Shown: positions 23,446 through 35,012, numbered from the stretch's first letter. The stretch: DNA of 64,000 nucleotides from Rhabditoides inermis (GCA_963966185.1 CAWZYM010000297.1:196001-260000); one strand, 5' to 3'. Made by a program: numbers and translations. The notes: a model not told the origin generated them from the sequence alone.

Positions 23446-26400
23446 ATGTCGCAGCCGTTCCGGGACTCCTCGAACAAGCCCGTCACTCCCAGCGGGAAGG
23501 TCCTCCGCGGACTCGGTGAGTAGATGACGTCATTTACTGGTTTGCACACGGCGAAATCGTTCTTGTTGGAGATCATACTCAACACCACCAACTAGAACTC
23601 TTTGCAGGTGATATGTCTCTGAAGACGCCCGGCTCTGCGTCGCGCGGCCGCCCTCTCTTCAACAGCAGCACCACCAACAACCCCAAGACGCCCAACCAAA
23701 ACCTCAACCAGAGCGTCAGGGTACGTTGTTTGTTGCTTATTCCGTGCTTCACCAAGTTGTAAATGTATCCATGTTCGGATTGCAGAAGGCTCTGGGGAAG
23801 AAGCGCGAGATCACCCCGTCTCGCAACCCGAACTTTGGTGGCGTGGGAACGGGTGGCGGCGACCGATTCATGCCCAACAGAAGCGAGAGCCAGTTCGAAC
23901 TCGCACACTACCTACTCAACTCGCAGGTGAGAGATGCAGATGTGCTCTTCGGAAACGTCTAGAACAGACCACCCACGATGTTTATGCTGTTGCGCAACCG
24001 CCCCCTCCCCACTTGCAACCGTGAATCTGTGGATTATCCCTGCGCATCTGCTCACACCTGTAGCCGTGTCCCATAATGTCGTATTGCCATTCACGTATGC
24101 GAAAGTCTACGGCACTCATGGCTTGTTTGTTATTGATTATCTCTATCGATTGATTGTTCAGCCGGCCGAATCGTCGTTCAACACTTCCAACTCTGCCCCC
24201 TCCTCTCCCGCCAAGCCCAGCGACCGCCAGCAGATGATGAACCTCATGAGAGGTACGGTACTTTGAAAATATCTTATTGTACTTGGGCTACTGTATCTCA
24301 CCGTATACTGCTTTCAGTCAAGTCGGCCTCGGATCTGTCTTCGATGGGCGAGGATCGCATTCTGGTGTACAAGAAGAGCAAGGCTCCGGCGCCTCCGGTG
24401 GGACACCTCAATCAGGCCAAGGTACTACCAGAACAGGTAGAGCGACGACTAACACGCAACTATCCGCACTCGTATCCTTTCACTCGCACTGCATGGTAAC
24501 CAACACACATCCTCGACTCCCTCGCGTTTTCCCTTCCCGCAGTCTGCTTATGTGTGGCTCGGAACTGTTCATCTGAATGCCTCGGTGATTCGCCTACGTG
24601 ACAGTATCGACTGTTGTCTGCTGTCACCGCATGTGTGTGGCCACGGATAGAGAGAGTGACAATCGATGGGGCTGTCTGTCTGTCTGCGCTCTCTCGCTGC
24701 CGGCCTGTCTGTCATCCGCCGGTCTGCCTGCGCCCTCCTGTCTCGCGCGCTCTCTCGCCTGCCCGGCCTGTCATTGTGAGACAGCTCGCTCGCACGCTCA
24801 CAAATAAGACCGACCAAACTGACATTTGCACGCTTTTGGGCTCTCTCTGTTCCTACTTACCCCATTCTTTCTTTCTTATTTAAAATTAATATTCTTGATT
24901 TTATCATATCAGGTGCTGTATTCGGCATGTGTGCAGCCGGCTTCGTCTGTCAAAAAGACGACCCGTCACATTCCCACTGCCCCCGAGAAGATTCTTGACG
25001 CACCCGAGTTCCAGGTACGTCCATACGTTATTCCTATAATGTGACGTAAGAAATGCAGTGACAGTTGGTCATTTATTGACTTAGTTGTCAAACATAAGTG
25101 GTTCCTATGAATTTTTCTATAACGTCTTGGTAAAAGATGTGATTACGGTTGACTCAAGACGTATAAAATGACATGCCACTCTGATGCAAACTGTTTTCAG
25201 AACTCGTTCTACATGAACCTGGTTGATTGGTCCTGCAACAACACGGTGGCCATAGCCCTCGGGGCGCAGCTGTACCTATGGAATGCTGAGACGGCCGAAG
25301 CATCGGTGTGTATCTTCTGTTATTGATTCATAATTTAGTCATTTTCCAGATCGCAATTGACGGCGAGCTGGCAGTGGGCCGATCCAATCTGATCACGTCT
25401 GTGAAGTGGTCCCTCGATGGACGATATGTGGCGGTCGGATTCCAAGACGGACTCGTAAGGGTTAGTAGGAAATATGTTTGGTTATTGATTGAGTATCGAT
25501 TGCTTTCAGCTGCTGGATCCGTCGAAAGAGGACCGCATCGAGGTTCGCCGCCTGCAGCCGTCTCGTGTGATGCGGGCTGGGGTGATGGCCTGGAACGATG
25601 GAGTTCTCTCGGTCGGACACAGGAACGGACAGATCTTCCACCACGATGTCAGGGTCAGAGAGCACGTTGTCGGGTGGGTACGGGTTACGGTGCTTGAAAA
25701 TTTGATTACTGTTAATAACTGATAACCCTTGCAGAACGTTCGAGAAGCATACTATGGAGGTGTGCGGTCTGAGTTGGGACAACGAGAAGAAGCTGCTGGC
25801 GTCTGGAGGAGCGGACAGAAACGTGTATCTGTGGGAGAGCCGGATGATGAGGCAGACCGGAACCGAGTCCCTCTTCACCCTCCAAGAACACCTCGGAGGC
25901 GTCAGGGCCGTCGCATTTTGCCCCTTCAAGGTATCGATTAATTATCGATTGGCTGACTATCGATTCTCTGTTGCAGAAGAACACTCTGGTGACTGGCGGC
26001 GGTCTCTGCGACAATCACATCAAGACGTGGTGCTCGGCGACCGGAGAGCTCCAGAAGTCGGTCGACGGCGGCAGTCAGGTACGGTAGTTGGAATTGGGTT
26101 ACTGTAGTATTGATCGATTGATTGATTGATTGCAGATCACTGGCATCCTGTTCAACAAGGACTATAAGGAGATGATCACCTCGCACGTTGAGCCTAACAA
26201 CGACCTCAAAATTTGGAAGTTCCCTACCATGACCGAAGTCGCCAGTCTCACCGGTTAGTACCAGAGCTACGGTAGATGGGAATTGGGTTACGGTAGTTTG
26301 AGTTTGTGTTCAGGCCACACTGACCGCGTGTGTTGTTTGGCGATGTCTCCCGATGGGCAGAATGTCATGTCCGCATCTGCTGACGAGTCTCTGAGGGTGT

Positions 26401-26525
26401 GGAATTGTTTCAAGGTATCGATTGATTATCGATTGTTCGTTGGTTGTTATATTGTCTTTCAGATTGACAAGAGCACTCAGCGAATGGCGCAGAGGAGTAA
26501 GCTGCATTCGATGAACATTCGCTAG
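23446..26525 (+). CDS. fzy-1: CDC20 / Fizzy, APC/C co-activator
   Basis: Fourteen exons (23446-23515, 23608-23720, 23786-23926, 24162-24252, 24318-24421, 24913-25014, 25201-25305, 25350-25454, 25510-25673, 25735-25930, 25977-26078, 26136-26253, 26314-26414, 26463-26525) give 524 codons plus stop. The N-terminal part carries the C-box as DRFMPNR (consensus DR[YF]IP.R). A WD40 propeller follows from LNL-type VDWSC onward, with GRYVAVGFQDG, LASGGADRNVYLWE, LGGVRAVAFCPF and GHTDRVCCLAMSPDGQ blades. The protein ends in the IR dipeptide used by APC/C activators to dock on the complex. Family role: presents substrates such as securin and cyclin B to the APC/C and is the spindle-checkpoint target. 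Divergent from mix-1. Two partial duplicates of this gene lie at 645-1740 and 5104-5335. Confidence 0.96.
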
Positions 26526-26885
26526 ATGATCGATTGATTTGGATTTATCGATCGTTTCCGCTCCGCTGCGATCTCGACAAAGTGTTTCTCTACTGATTCT
26601 AGGGTTTTCTATATTTCGTTTCACTTTATTCGCTCTGTTATATGCTGTGCTCACTGACTTTGTATGAATGAAAACTCGCGTTTTTGTAACTGCAATAGAC
26701 ACTCGGATAGATATTATGGTTACTCGGATGATGAAATAAATATTATGATTGGTACAGTTTTTTTGAGTGAACGAATCAACGAATGAGGGTAGTTGTTACC
26801 CGAGCGCAAGAGTGCACTACATTTCTAAACAGGATGCTAGGATCGGGAAGTGGCGAGATATGGTGATTGTTTTGTCAGACGCTAG

Positions 26886-27113
26886 ATGGTGTCTCTCTCG
26901 GCACAAGTAAAGTGCGAGCCCGACCTCAATTCGAACAGGTTTGTGTTACTGGTGTGGGTTTACTGGTTTATGTTACTGTGAAACATGCACTGGTTTTGAA
27001 TTTAGAAATGGCGAGTCTTCTGTGGCGGAAACGCCCGTAAAAGATCTACTCAACACACCGATATTCGAGAAGTTTGAATCGTGAGTTTGAAGAGATAGTT
27101 AGAGAGAGGGAGA

Positions 27114-27153
<40 letters not shown>

Positions 27154-29215
27154 GGAGATGTTCATATTTTAGCAACTTCGAGAAGCGCGACCGCAAGCTG
27201 TTGGAAAAGATTGAATTCGCCAAGCTCGTACGCCAGAACAAAAACATTCTCTTCGGAGACCTGGACGGTTGTGATGTGAGTTGTTTACTTTGCTTTTCAA
27301 GCTGCATGTGTTTTTCTTCCAGATCACTATAAAGAAGAAGGAGGAGGTTTGGAAGCGCATCCATCAACATCTTGTCGACCTCAACTATGGATTCGTCGCA
27401 GGTGAGCGAAATTTTGTGGTTTTTCTAGGCCAAGATCGCTTTGCTCGTAGGTTGTGTGTTTTGTGTGTTCCTTTTCCCGACCTGCTCACGAGTATTCTCA
27501 CCCCAAGCGGCATGCTTCCGTAGCGCAGTAGGCAGCGCGTCAGTCTCATAATCTGAAGGTCGTGAGTTCGATCCTCACCGGGAGCAATTGTTTTGCGAAA
27601 ATTGTGTCTATCAAATTTAATGTTTTCTTGTTTCAGTAGTTCACAATATCTCGATTTTTGCTGTATAACTATTTTTAAACATTTTTTCAGGCAAGACATG
27701 GATGCGTATCCGGGATCACGACTGGCAGTACGTGCGGCGACACGCGATTGCCCGATCGGACAGTGGAAAGACGAGCGGTCTGCTGGGAGAACTCGATGCG
27801 ATTGTAATGGACTGTGTCGCGCCCACTGTCGGTCAGTTGAACCGTACCGTGGAGTTGGTACTGTAGAAGTAGATCCACGTTCAAGACAAAGTAGACTCAG
27901 TGCAGAGTGGCCATGTTCCTTTCCTTCGATAACCCAATACCAATAGCCAATTCCCAAAAAAAAACACATATTGTACGAATAGATTTATTCTGCACGTAGG
28001 GTGTTCAAGGGTTGTACTCGATGGGGAGGTTCTTGCGGCGGACCATTCCGTCTCCCTGGAACCACTCGCGGCGGAAGGTCTTGGCGGCGCCGTCGGGGGT
28101 GTTGGTCCACTCGATGGTGATGCGGTCGTTGTTGGTGTCCTCCTCTCCGTACTTAAACGCGTCGCAAGAGACGGCCATCAGCACGGCCTCCTTGGGGTCG
28201 AGAACTCCGCACGGCGGGTCGACGCCGAGGCGCTTCATGTTGGTGGTCTTGATGGCCCATCCGATGCGGCGACCTCCGGCGTTGGTGATCTGGAGAGACG
28301 AGGGTCAGGGTACTGTAGAAAACAGTAGTCGAAGGCACCGACCTTGATGTGGTAGGTGTGCTTGTCATCGTAGGGGGCGTTGAAGACGATCTTGGTACCC
28401 GGCTGGGTGTTGATATCTCCGGGAGGGACGGACTGAGCCATGTCGAATGGATGCCGGCAGCCCGCCGCGCCCACCTTTTGTACGAAAGGACGGCATGCTA
28501 ATCAGCCAAATTCGCGTGATTCGCAATGCGAATGCAATTATGCGGCGGGGCATAATAGGAAATGATCTGCTAGTCTAAACAAAATGCAAATTGTTTGACA
28601 CTTGTGTTTTGCAGGTCGCAGTTCAGAGAAGAATGGGGAGAAGGAGAAGGGGATCACTCCTGAACCGTCCACGTCTTTCGACGCGATTCGACACGACGTT
28701 GACTTGCTGGTCACTCAGGTGAGAGCCTCTCTTATTCACTCTATCACAACCGTCTGCAGTTCTCCATGTATATAGTGTCGGCTACCCTGAACACCTTGCA
28801 TTTCTCGTTACAGGCCCAGCAGAGTGACTACTTGGCTTCCCTCTTTGGCAATGCCTCGTTTCCGGATCAGACAGAGGCACGGGAGGAGGAGATAGCGGTA
28901 GTGGGAGAGGAGACGGATGGTCCCTCCACATCCATTCACTCTGCATTCGAGGCCATGTGGGCTGCGCAGGTACGTTCACCTTGTGGTCAAGTGTGGTCTA
29001 GTTGGTGGTATTGAGTATGACGTCGTAGTATATGATTGTCCGCGAAGGCGTATCCTACATTTTTGCATACTGAACGAGAAGAGGAGATAGTTGTTATTTT
29101 CTTTCCAGTCGACTCCGATGGAGGATCTGGCGGCCGCGCACCGCACTCCCTCCAATGGAACTGCCAAGGCCACTGTGTCTCCTGCAGAGGCAGGGGTGGA
29201 GAGGTGAGTGTGACC

Positions 29216-29261
<46 letters not shown>

Positions 29262-29867
29262 CTCTCTCTCTCTTTCTCTCATAGTTTGGCTTGACATTAG
29301 GAAGGTTTTGTTGTTACTTGTTATCCGTATAACGTTCTCTCACATGTTTTGAGAGGGGGAGAGAGAATGATTTTCAATGTTCTTTGTTCAGCATCCGCCG
29401 TCGCGCCTACCCATTCGAGGATGAGTCTCTCGCGCAGTCTTCGAATTCGAAGATTGCGAAATTGGTGAATCGACTGAGCGAGCGCGCCTCCACTGCCGCC
29501 GCCGCTACAGCGGAAGAGTCTCTCGGGTGAGTCATCTCATCCTCCCTCCTCACTCTAGCACATTCCGCCCGTCCGCTTCTGGCTGTGATAACATTCTCAA
29601 TGATTGTATTTGTTTTGTACCGTGATGTGTTTAGTGTTTCGCACGAGGAGACTGTCCATCGATTGGAGAGAGAGAAACTGGAGATGGAAATGGAGGCTAT
29701 CCGGAAGAAGGAAGTACGGTAGCACATGGGTTACTGTATTTATCATGGTTACGGTATGTTTACAGGAGCGCGCGCAGGAATTGCATGACTTAGACTTGGA
29801 GAATCGTCGATTGGAGAACGCGCTTCTCAAGGCGAAACTGGCTGCGATATCGAGGATAGATCGGTAA
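26886..29867 (+). CDS. MADF or Myb/SANT-like putative DNA-binding protein
   Basis: The model starts at ATG 26886 ([15 protein letters not shown]) and runs through about ten exons to TAA at 29865-29867. An N-terminal helical domain spans [34 protein letters not shown] and [20 protein letters not shown]; the pattern (acidic N-helix, K..EVW..I...L, then a basic third helix) is that of MADF/Myb-SANT-like domains that bind DNA. The middle is acidic and Ser/Thr-rich. The C-terminus ([20 protein letters not shown] ... [16 protein letters not shown]) is a coiled coil, common in such regulators. The intron 27401-27691 contains tRNA-Met and the next large intron (about 27832-28614) an antisense MSP gene. 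Domain assignment is by pattern only. Confidence 0.7.
27108..27151 (+). repeat. (GA)n microsatellite
   Basis: About 44 bases of GA repeats within an intron of the 26886-29867 gene, on its sense strand. Confidence 0.93.
27514..27585 (+). tRNA. tRNA-Met (elongator, anticodon CAT), intronic
   Basis: A 72-nt cloverleaf. The acceptor stem GCTTCCG pairs with CGGGAGC. The D-arm contains GCGC AGTAGGCA GCGC. The anticodon arm TCAGT CTCATAA TCTGA puts CAT at 27547-27549. The T-arm is GTGAG TTCGATC CTCAC. A-box (TAGCGCAGTAGGCAG) and B-box (GAGTTCGATCC) are intact, and a discriminator A follows. It closely resembles eukaryotic elongator tRNA-Met and lies in sense orientation in an intron of the DNA-binding-like gene. 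Confidence 0.97.
28005..28441 (-). CDS. msp: Major sperm protein, complete, antisense in an intron
   Basis: Two exons on the minus strand, 28441-28343 and 28289-28005, encode the standard 127 residues from [20 protein letters not shown] to LPIEYNP. Key MSP features include [20 protein letters not shown] and [14 protein letters not shown]. The single intron (28342-28290) falls after HIKV, the same site as in the 52.6-kb copy. AATAAA (minus strand) lies at 27989-27984. The gene is entirely within an intron of the plus-strand gene 26886-29867, so the two transcripts would be antisense. MSPs are sperm-specific cytoskeletal and signalling proteins. Confidence 0.98.
28442..28580 (-). promoter_or_regulatory. 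Conserved MSP upstream block
   Basis: The sequence just upstream of this MSP start is shared with the block upstream of the 52.6-kb MSP (53039-53175). Shared plus-strand strings include TTTGTACGAAA, GGACGGCATGCTAATCA, GCAATGCGAA and GGAAATGATC. Such conservation of non-coding DNA between two copies in unrelated introns suggests the sperm promoter was copied with each gene. Confidence 0.7.
29218..29279 (+). repeat. (CT)n microsatellite
   Basis: About 60 bases of CT repeats in an intron of the 26886-29867 gene. Confidence 0.95.
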
Positions 29868-30127
29868 ACCAGGGAGTAGATCGCAAGGTAGATCATTATT
29901 CATCTAGTCTCTCCATGTCTCATCAGAGTAACGTATTGGTTGTGTGTGTGTTGTTATCAGTGCAGTGATAGTGAGTCAGTCCACTTTTTATCTCTACTGC
30001 AGTAATCTCGTCTCTCTTTCTCTCGCTCTGTGATCTGGACGAATTGACTCCATTTGTAGGCGTTTCTGTGCCTGCGTTCGTGTGGCATATCATTGATATA
30101 TTGATTATTGTGATTCCGATTGTTTTC

Positions 30128-30204
30128 ATACTAAAATGTAATAATCATACTAAAATGTAAAATGTAATCATACTAAAAAAAGATCATACTAAAATGTAAT
30201 AATA
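30128..30204 (+). repeat. Short tandem repeat, unit about 17 bp
   Basis: Three to four copies of ATCATACTAAAATGTAA-like units in the 3' flank of the 26886-29867 gene. Confidence 0.8.
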
Positions 30205-30321
30205 AATGTGTTCTATGTGACGTTGTTTCATTAATTATTGTGATTGTTCTGAAAAGTTGCGCCAGACTTTGTGATATTTTTCATGTGATTTGATGACATG
30301 ACTTACATATTGATTAATCAG

Positions 30322-30556
30322 ATGAGTTCGCTGGACCGCGACTGGGGTTTCTTCTCGAAGAGACCCTATGGGCTGTTCATGTGTCTACAGATGGTGAGTC
30401 GCTTTCCTACTCTCCCTCTTCCTGATTCTCTGTTCCCACTCTCCCTTCTCTCGTTCTTCCCTATACCTATCTCTCTCCCTCCATGCTCTCACTCTTTCCA
30501 TTGTCTTTATCCCCCCTCCGTTTCCCCCACTCTTTATCTTCCTCATCACTACCTCC

Positions 30557-30627
<71 letters not shown>

Positions 30628-31489
30628 CCTCCTCCCCTCTCTACCCCTTCTCCTCCAGGTCTGCTCTCTGTCTGTGATGGTCCTCCTCTGGACTGCCCCC
30701 TTCGTCTACGAGGGAATGTCGCTGGTTCTCTCGTGGGCCGGCAGCCTCTTCATCTCATCCCTCATCTACAACCTCATGCACGTCTACCAGGTAAGGGGGT
30801 ACGGTCCTATGAATCATAGTTGCTTAAGCAGAATCTACCTTACTGCAAGGCACTATGCAACTACTGTACTCCAGGGTCACGGTACTCTGAATTCAGGTGC
30901 ACCGCAAGACGTTCCAGCTCGGATCGGCCGCTCTCTTCTTTCCTTGCACCCTCATTGTGAGTGATTTCATAGTTTGTCAGATGACGTCACGGTAGTGTTT
31001 TGTGGTGACGTCATTGTGGTTGCAGGTGTTTGTTGTGTCGGTACTGTTTATGATCTTATTCGCCTTCTCCTCGCTTCTCTCAGCTGTTGCCCTTTTCGAT
31101 GCGATGCGATTCGCCGGATACTGGCTCAAAATCAACGCCGCACTCCTCCTGGTGCGTTTATTGATTGATTATCGATTGACTATCGATTGAATTATTTCAG
31201 CTGTGCTGCGTAGTGGAGACGTATGTGTGCGCGCGTCTCTCGATTCTTATCTTCCAGCAAGCGCCCAACAGCAGCATTTGCGCCCTCAAGAATGTGAGTG
31301 GCAAGACGTGACTTACTTTTCTGAGTTACATTATTCTGAAGGGTCGATGTGTCTTTTCAGCACGGAATAGTCTTTTGAAGTGACGTCATCGGATTCTGAA
31401 CGTCTTCATTTCAGGTGATCATTGACGGAGACGGCACGAGCCGCATCAACACTGTTCCCGTGACGCAGCAGCCGGGAGCGGGAGTCTAG
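30322..31489 (+). CDS. Four-transmembrane-segment membrane protein, nematode hypothetical
   Basis: Six exons (30322-30393, 30659-30790, 30897-30956, 31026-31151, 31201-31293, 31415-31489), every one a multiple of three, give 185 codons plus stop. The ATG follows ATTAATCAG, a likely trans-splice acceptor. Hydrophobic stretches are visible at VCSLSVMVLLWTAPFVY, LVLSWAGSLFISSLIYNL, GSAALFFPCTLIVFVVSVLF through LFAFSSLLSAVALF, and INAALLLLCCVVETYVCAR. A short polar tail ends TQQPGAGV. Topology is like small tetraspan (MARVEL-type) proteins, but no diagnostic motif is seen, so function is unassigned. The second intron contains a long (CT)n tract directly before the acceptor. Confidence 0.85.
30563..30641 (+). 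repeat. (CT)n microsatellite forming an extended polypyrimidine tract
   Basis: Nearly 80 bases of CT within an intron of the tetraspan gene, ending close to the acceptor CTCCTCCAG at 30658. Confidence 0.95.
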
Positions 31490-31867
31490 ACGGAACCACC
31501 CACGATGCCCGGACCACCCACAAAGCATGACCCGAAGTGAAACAACGAGATCTCATATGTCTTTTCTATCCGCCCGATTGTCTCGCATGACATAATATCT
31601 GCCCTTTCCCTACGCACTTCCATATCCCGCCACACACTGCGCACACTTTGTTACGCTTGATTGTTAGACACTATGATGAGATAAACGGTTTATTGATGTA
31701 ATGAGCATTGGTCAAGGTCGAGAGCATATTCTAATAGCCTGATTCCACATATCCCTTGCACATCATGAACGTTCAGATAGTCAAATACAGATGATGCGTG
31801 AAGATGGTAGGTTGGCACACTGGGAACATGTTCAGATATTCGCGAAGAAGGTTTGCGCGAAGAAGGC

Positions 31868-33010
31868 AGAAAGAAAGAGGCAAGTGAAATGGGGGAGATT
31901 TCCATTTCACAGCCGACATTCACGGCGAGCTCTCGCTTCTCCCAACTGTCCTCAATGATGCGTGCTTGTGTGCCTTAATGGTGGAATCAACCACTCATAA
32001 TTGCAGCAGGTGGTAGTGGAGACGACGGAGGAAAAAGGAAGAGCAGGGAGGGCAGAGAGAAGAAGACGTCCAAGTCGAAGTCCAAGAAAAATAAATCTGG
32101 CGAGAAGCAGCAGAAGAACACTGCAGGAAAGAGAAGCAACCGTGAGTACATCACTGAACAAGTAGGTCTCTGCACCAATCCACTGTGCCACCACTCACTC
32201 GTCATCGCGAGCAGAACCTCGGCCTCGACCTGCCTCCCTCCCCCGCCCCCGCAGCGACCACCGTGCGCATGCCATCTCGACCACCCATGGCGTTCCTTCC
32301 ACTCAGTTTCTCTCGCGTCATCGTCTCGTGCTGCCCAAGCAGTTCAGCCGTCGTTGCCGCCACTCCCTCGCCTATAATGGGAGGGTCATCGCAAGTGCTG
32401 AATACAGACGTTGTTTGGTTCACGATTGTCTGAACACGTGCCAGTCCGGGAATGAGACGCGAGACTGCTACAAATAAGTATACGGTAACAGAAATTACTG
32501 TAGCTACAGTGACAGCATTCCGCTGATCTTACTCACCCTGTTGCTGGGCGGGCATCGCTGCTCCTGCGCCATCCGGTGTGGTGGGATGTTGAAGGATTGA
32601 AAGGAAGGATACGGTAACAAAGATTGTTGTAGCTAATATACCATACCAGTCTTTCGCAGCACGCATGGTGGCTCCGTTGACTGTAAAATTTGTAAGTAAG
32701 CAATGCCGTAGAGAACCGAGACTCGCCTCCCCGGTAGAAGACAGACGGTTGCTTCTCTTTCCTGCTGTGTTCTTCTGCTGCTTCTCGCCAGATTTATTTT
32801 TCTTGGACTTCGACTTGGACGTCTTCTTCTCTCTGCCCTCCCTGCTCTTCCTTTTTCCTCCGTCGTCTCCACTACCACCTGCTGCAATTATGAGTGGTTG
32901 ATTCCACCATTAAGGCACACAAGCACGCATCATTGAGGACAGTTGAGAGAAGCGAGAGCTCGCCGTGAATGTCGGCTGTGAAATGGAAATCTCCCACTTG
33001 CCTCTCTCAT
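31868..33010. repeat. Large palindrome (arms about 270 bp) carrying a Lys/Ser-rich exon
   Basis: Left arm about 31868-32139 and right arm about 32738-33010 are near-identical inverted copies with a unique spacer of about 600 bp. In each arm the frame GDDGGKRKSREGREKKTSK is preceded by an acceptor-like ATAATTGCAG and flanked by the sequence TGGTGGAATCAACCACTCAT. The left arm has a usable donor (CAACC then GTGAGT); the right arm does not. A third, more diverged copy lies at 39104-39295. The peptide is strongly basic, and I do not recognise the parent gene. Confidence 0.8.
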
Positions 33011-33039
33011 TCCACTTGCCTCTTTCTTCCTGCCATTCA

Positions 33040-34921
33040 CCACAGAAACAGAGCTCTGCTCGTGCTGCAGAATGTGGATGCGAGAGGAAATCTATGATGA
33101 AGAGATTGTATCTACAGTATACTTACTCAGTATACTGTAGATACAGTATCCTTCATCACCTAATACTTCTGCCATCTTCACAGAAGCTGTTATCAGTATT
33201 GAAGTCGGAATGGCTGATATTGTAGCTCTTATATTTTATTTTTGTGGTTGTCATTGAATATAACCATCAAATCAAATCAAATGTTTATTTAAAACTGCAA
33301 AAAAAAAGATAAAAAGATCATGATGCGTGCAAATCGAAATCACTGGGGGGGGGGGGTCGAGATGAGTCAAAAGAGAAGAATGCGAGACTAACATAAGTGT
33401 AAGGAATAACATCACGCGTTTAAGCATCAGATCTTATTAAAACCTATAGTATTCATTATAGAAGTCACAATTTACGCGTTTTGTTCGAAGGAGGGGAGCA
33501 ACAGAGAGGCAGCAACGGGCGCGAGCGGCGAAAATACATCGCACAAGACGGGGCCGGGACAGGATAACAACTGACGTGGTTAGACGTATATAGTGGGTCC
33601 CCCGTTTTCGCGGTCCGCTAATTACGAGAAATGACGCAGACACAAACCAGACAATCGGTCAATTATAAAAATGATCTCTATTCCAAGGGGCGATTGCCGG
33701 TTTTGTCGAATATCTTGGCCATAAATGAAAAATCTTCAAATTTTGCTACGTAGGTTTGTTTGTATGCCTATCAAGTATGCGCTCATGAATTTTTGTGAAA
33801 TTTTATTCAATACGAACCGAGTTATTTCCAAATTTGTGTACAAAATGGGAGATAACTGCGAGTTGGTAGCTCAACTTTGATACATAATCATAGTACTCTA
33901 ACGGGAGGAAGAATCCATGATTATACATGTTGAGTTTTTTTTCGGTTTAATTTGAACGGTTTAATTTGGATTTTAATTTTACCCAATTTCATATTTGCTA
34001 ATTATTATGAATACCAGACTAAACTTTCCAAATTTTTGTACGTAGAGGTCCAGTAAACGGGTTCAAGAAGCTACCATCCAAAAATTGTAGAAAAATAATC
34101 ATCTGCTGAGGAGTTATTTCTGTTTATCGATCAGATATCGATCACGACTTCAATGCGAATAAATCTAAACTACGAAGACGTCACGTACTCGTTTTTGCCT
34201 GATGCTCTTGGTACTCAAATTGGGAACAATCTATCGCAATTCAATCACATTCAGATCACTTTTCAAAATATGACGCGGTTACGGTAGTTGCTGCGCTGGT
34301 GGCACAGTTCATTTCCCTACATTACGTATGCAATTTCATCTCGTTCACACCGCTAACCGGTCTAGAAAGTGAAAAATGAATTAGCGAAACGCGTCTGGTA
34401 TCTCAATTTATCAGTCGGGACTGTTACATCTCGTATTCAATTTTTCGTTTCGGCAGACCGCGAAAACGGGGGACCCACTATACTACTTCAATCAGATTCG
34501 AACAAAACGCGTAAATTGTGACTTCTATAATGAATACTATACGTTTTAATAAGATCTGATGCTTAAACGCGTGATGTTATTCCTTACACTTATGTTAGTC
34601 TCGCATTCTTCTCTTTTGACTCATCTCGACCCCCCCCCCAGTGATTTCGATTTACACGCATCATGATCTTTTTTTGCAGTTTTGAATAAACATTTGATTT
34701 GATTTGATGGTTATATTCAATGACAACGACAAAAATAAAATATAAGAGCTACAATATCAGCCATTCCGAATAACAGCTTCTGTGAAGATGGCAGAAGTAT
34801 TAGGTGATGAAGGATACTGTATCTACAGTATACTGAGTAAGTATACTGTAGATACAATCTCTTCATCATAGGTTTCCTCTCGCATTCTGCAGCACGAGCA
34901 GAGCCCTGTTTCTGTGGCGAA
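33040..34921. repeat. Second large palindrome with a MITE in its loop
   Basis: Left arm about 33040-33490 and right arm about 34499-34921 are inverted copies: CACAGAAACAG, the C/G homopolymer and GTTTAAGCATCAGATCTTATT all reappear inverted. Each arm contains its own perfect hairpin, GTATCTACAGTATAC with a 7-base loop and its complement (about 33109-33150 and 34818-34857). Between the arms lies an 890-bp MITE (33589-34482). No coding potential was recognised. Confidence 0.82.
33589..34482. mobile_element. MITE with TATAGTGGGTCCCCCGTTTT terminal inverted repeats
   Basis: Left terminus TAGTGGGTCCCCCGTTTTCG followed by CGGTC; the right terminus is its complement ending GGGGGACCCACTATA. TA at both outer edges suggests a TA target duplication, as in Tc1/mariner/pogo-superfamily elements. 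No transposase frame is visible, so it is non-autonomous. A second member lies at 63020-63762. Confidence 0.8.
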
Positions 34922-35012
34922 TGCGATGTTCGGAGATGATGTAGCCGGTAACCCTCTTTACTCCTCAGGTCGAATTGCAGACGCGCCTCGCGTCCAGCTC
35001 CGATAAGGCTAG

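Noticed and set aside
28930..29300. Ser-Leu or Arg-Glu repeat peptides over CT tracts here and at 12.6, 20.6, 41.9, 46.0 and 57.8 kb
   Set aside because: These are translations of (CT)n/(GA)n microsatellites in introns or intergenic DNA, not proteins.
33589..34482. Autonomous transposon with a transposase gene
   Set aside because: No frame of meaningful length or DDE-type motif is present between the inverted repeats. It is a non-autonomous MITE.
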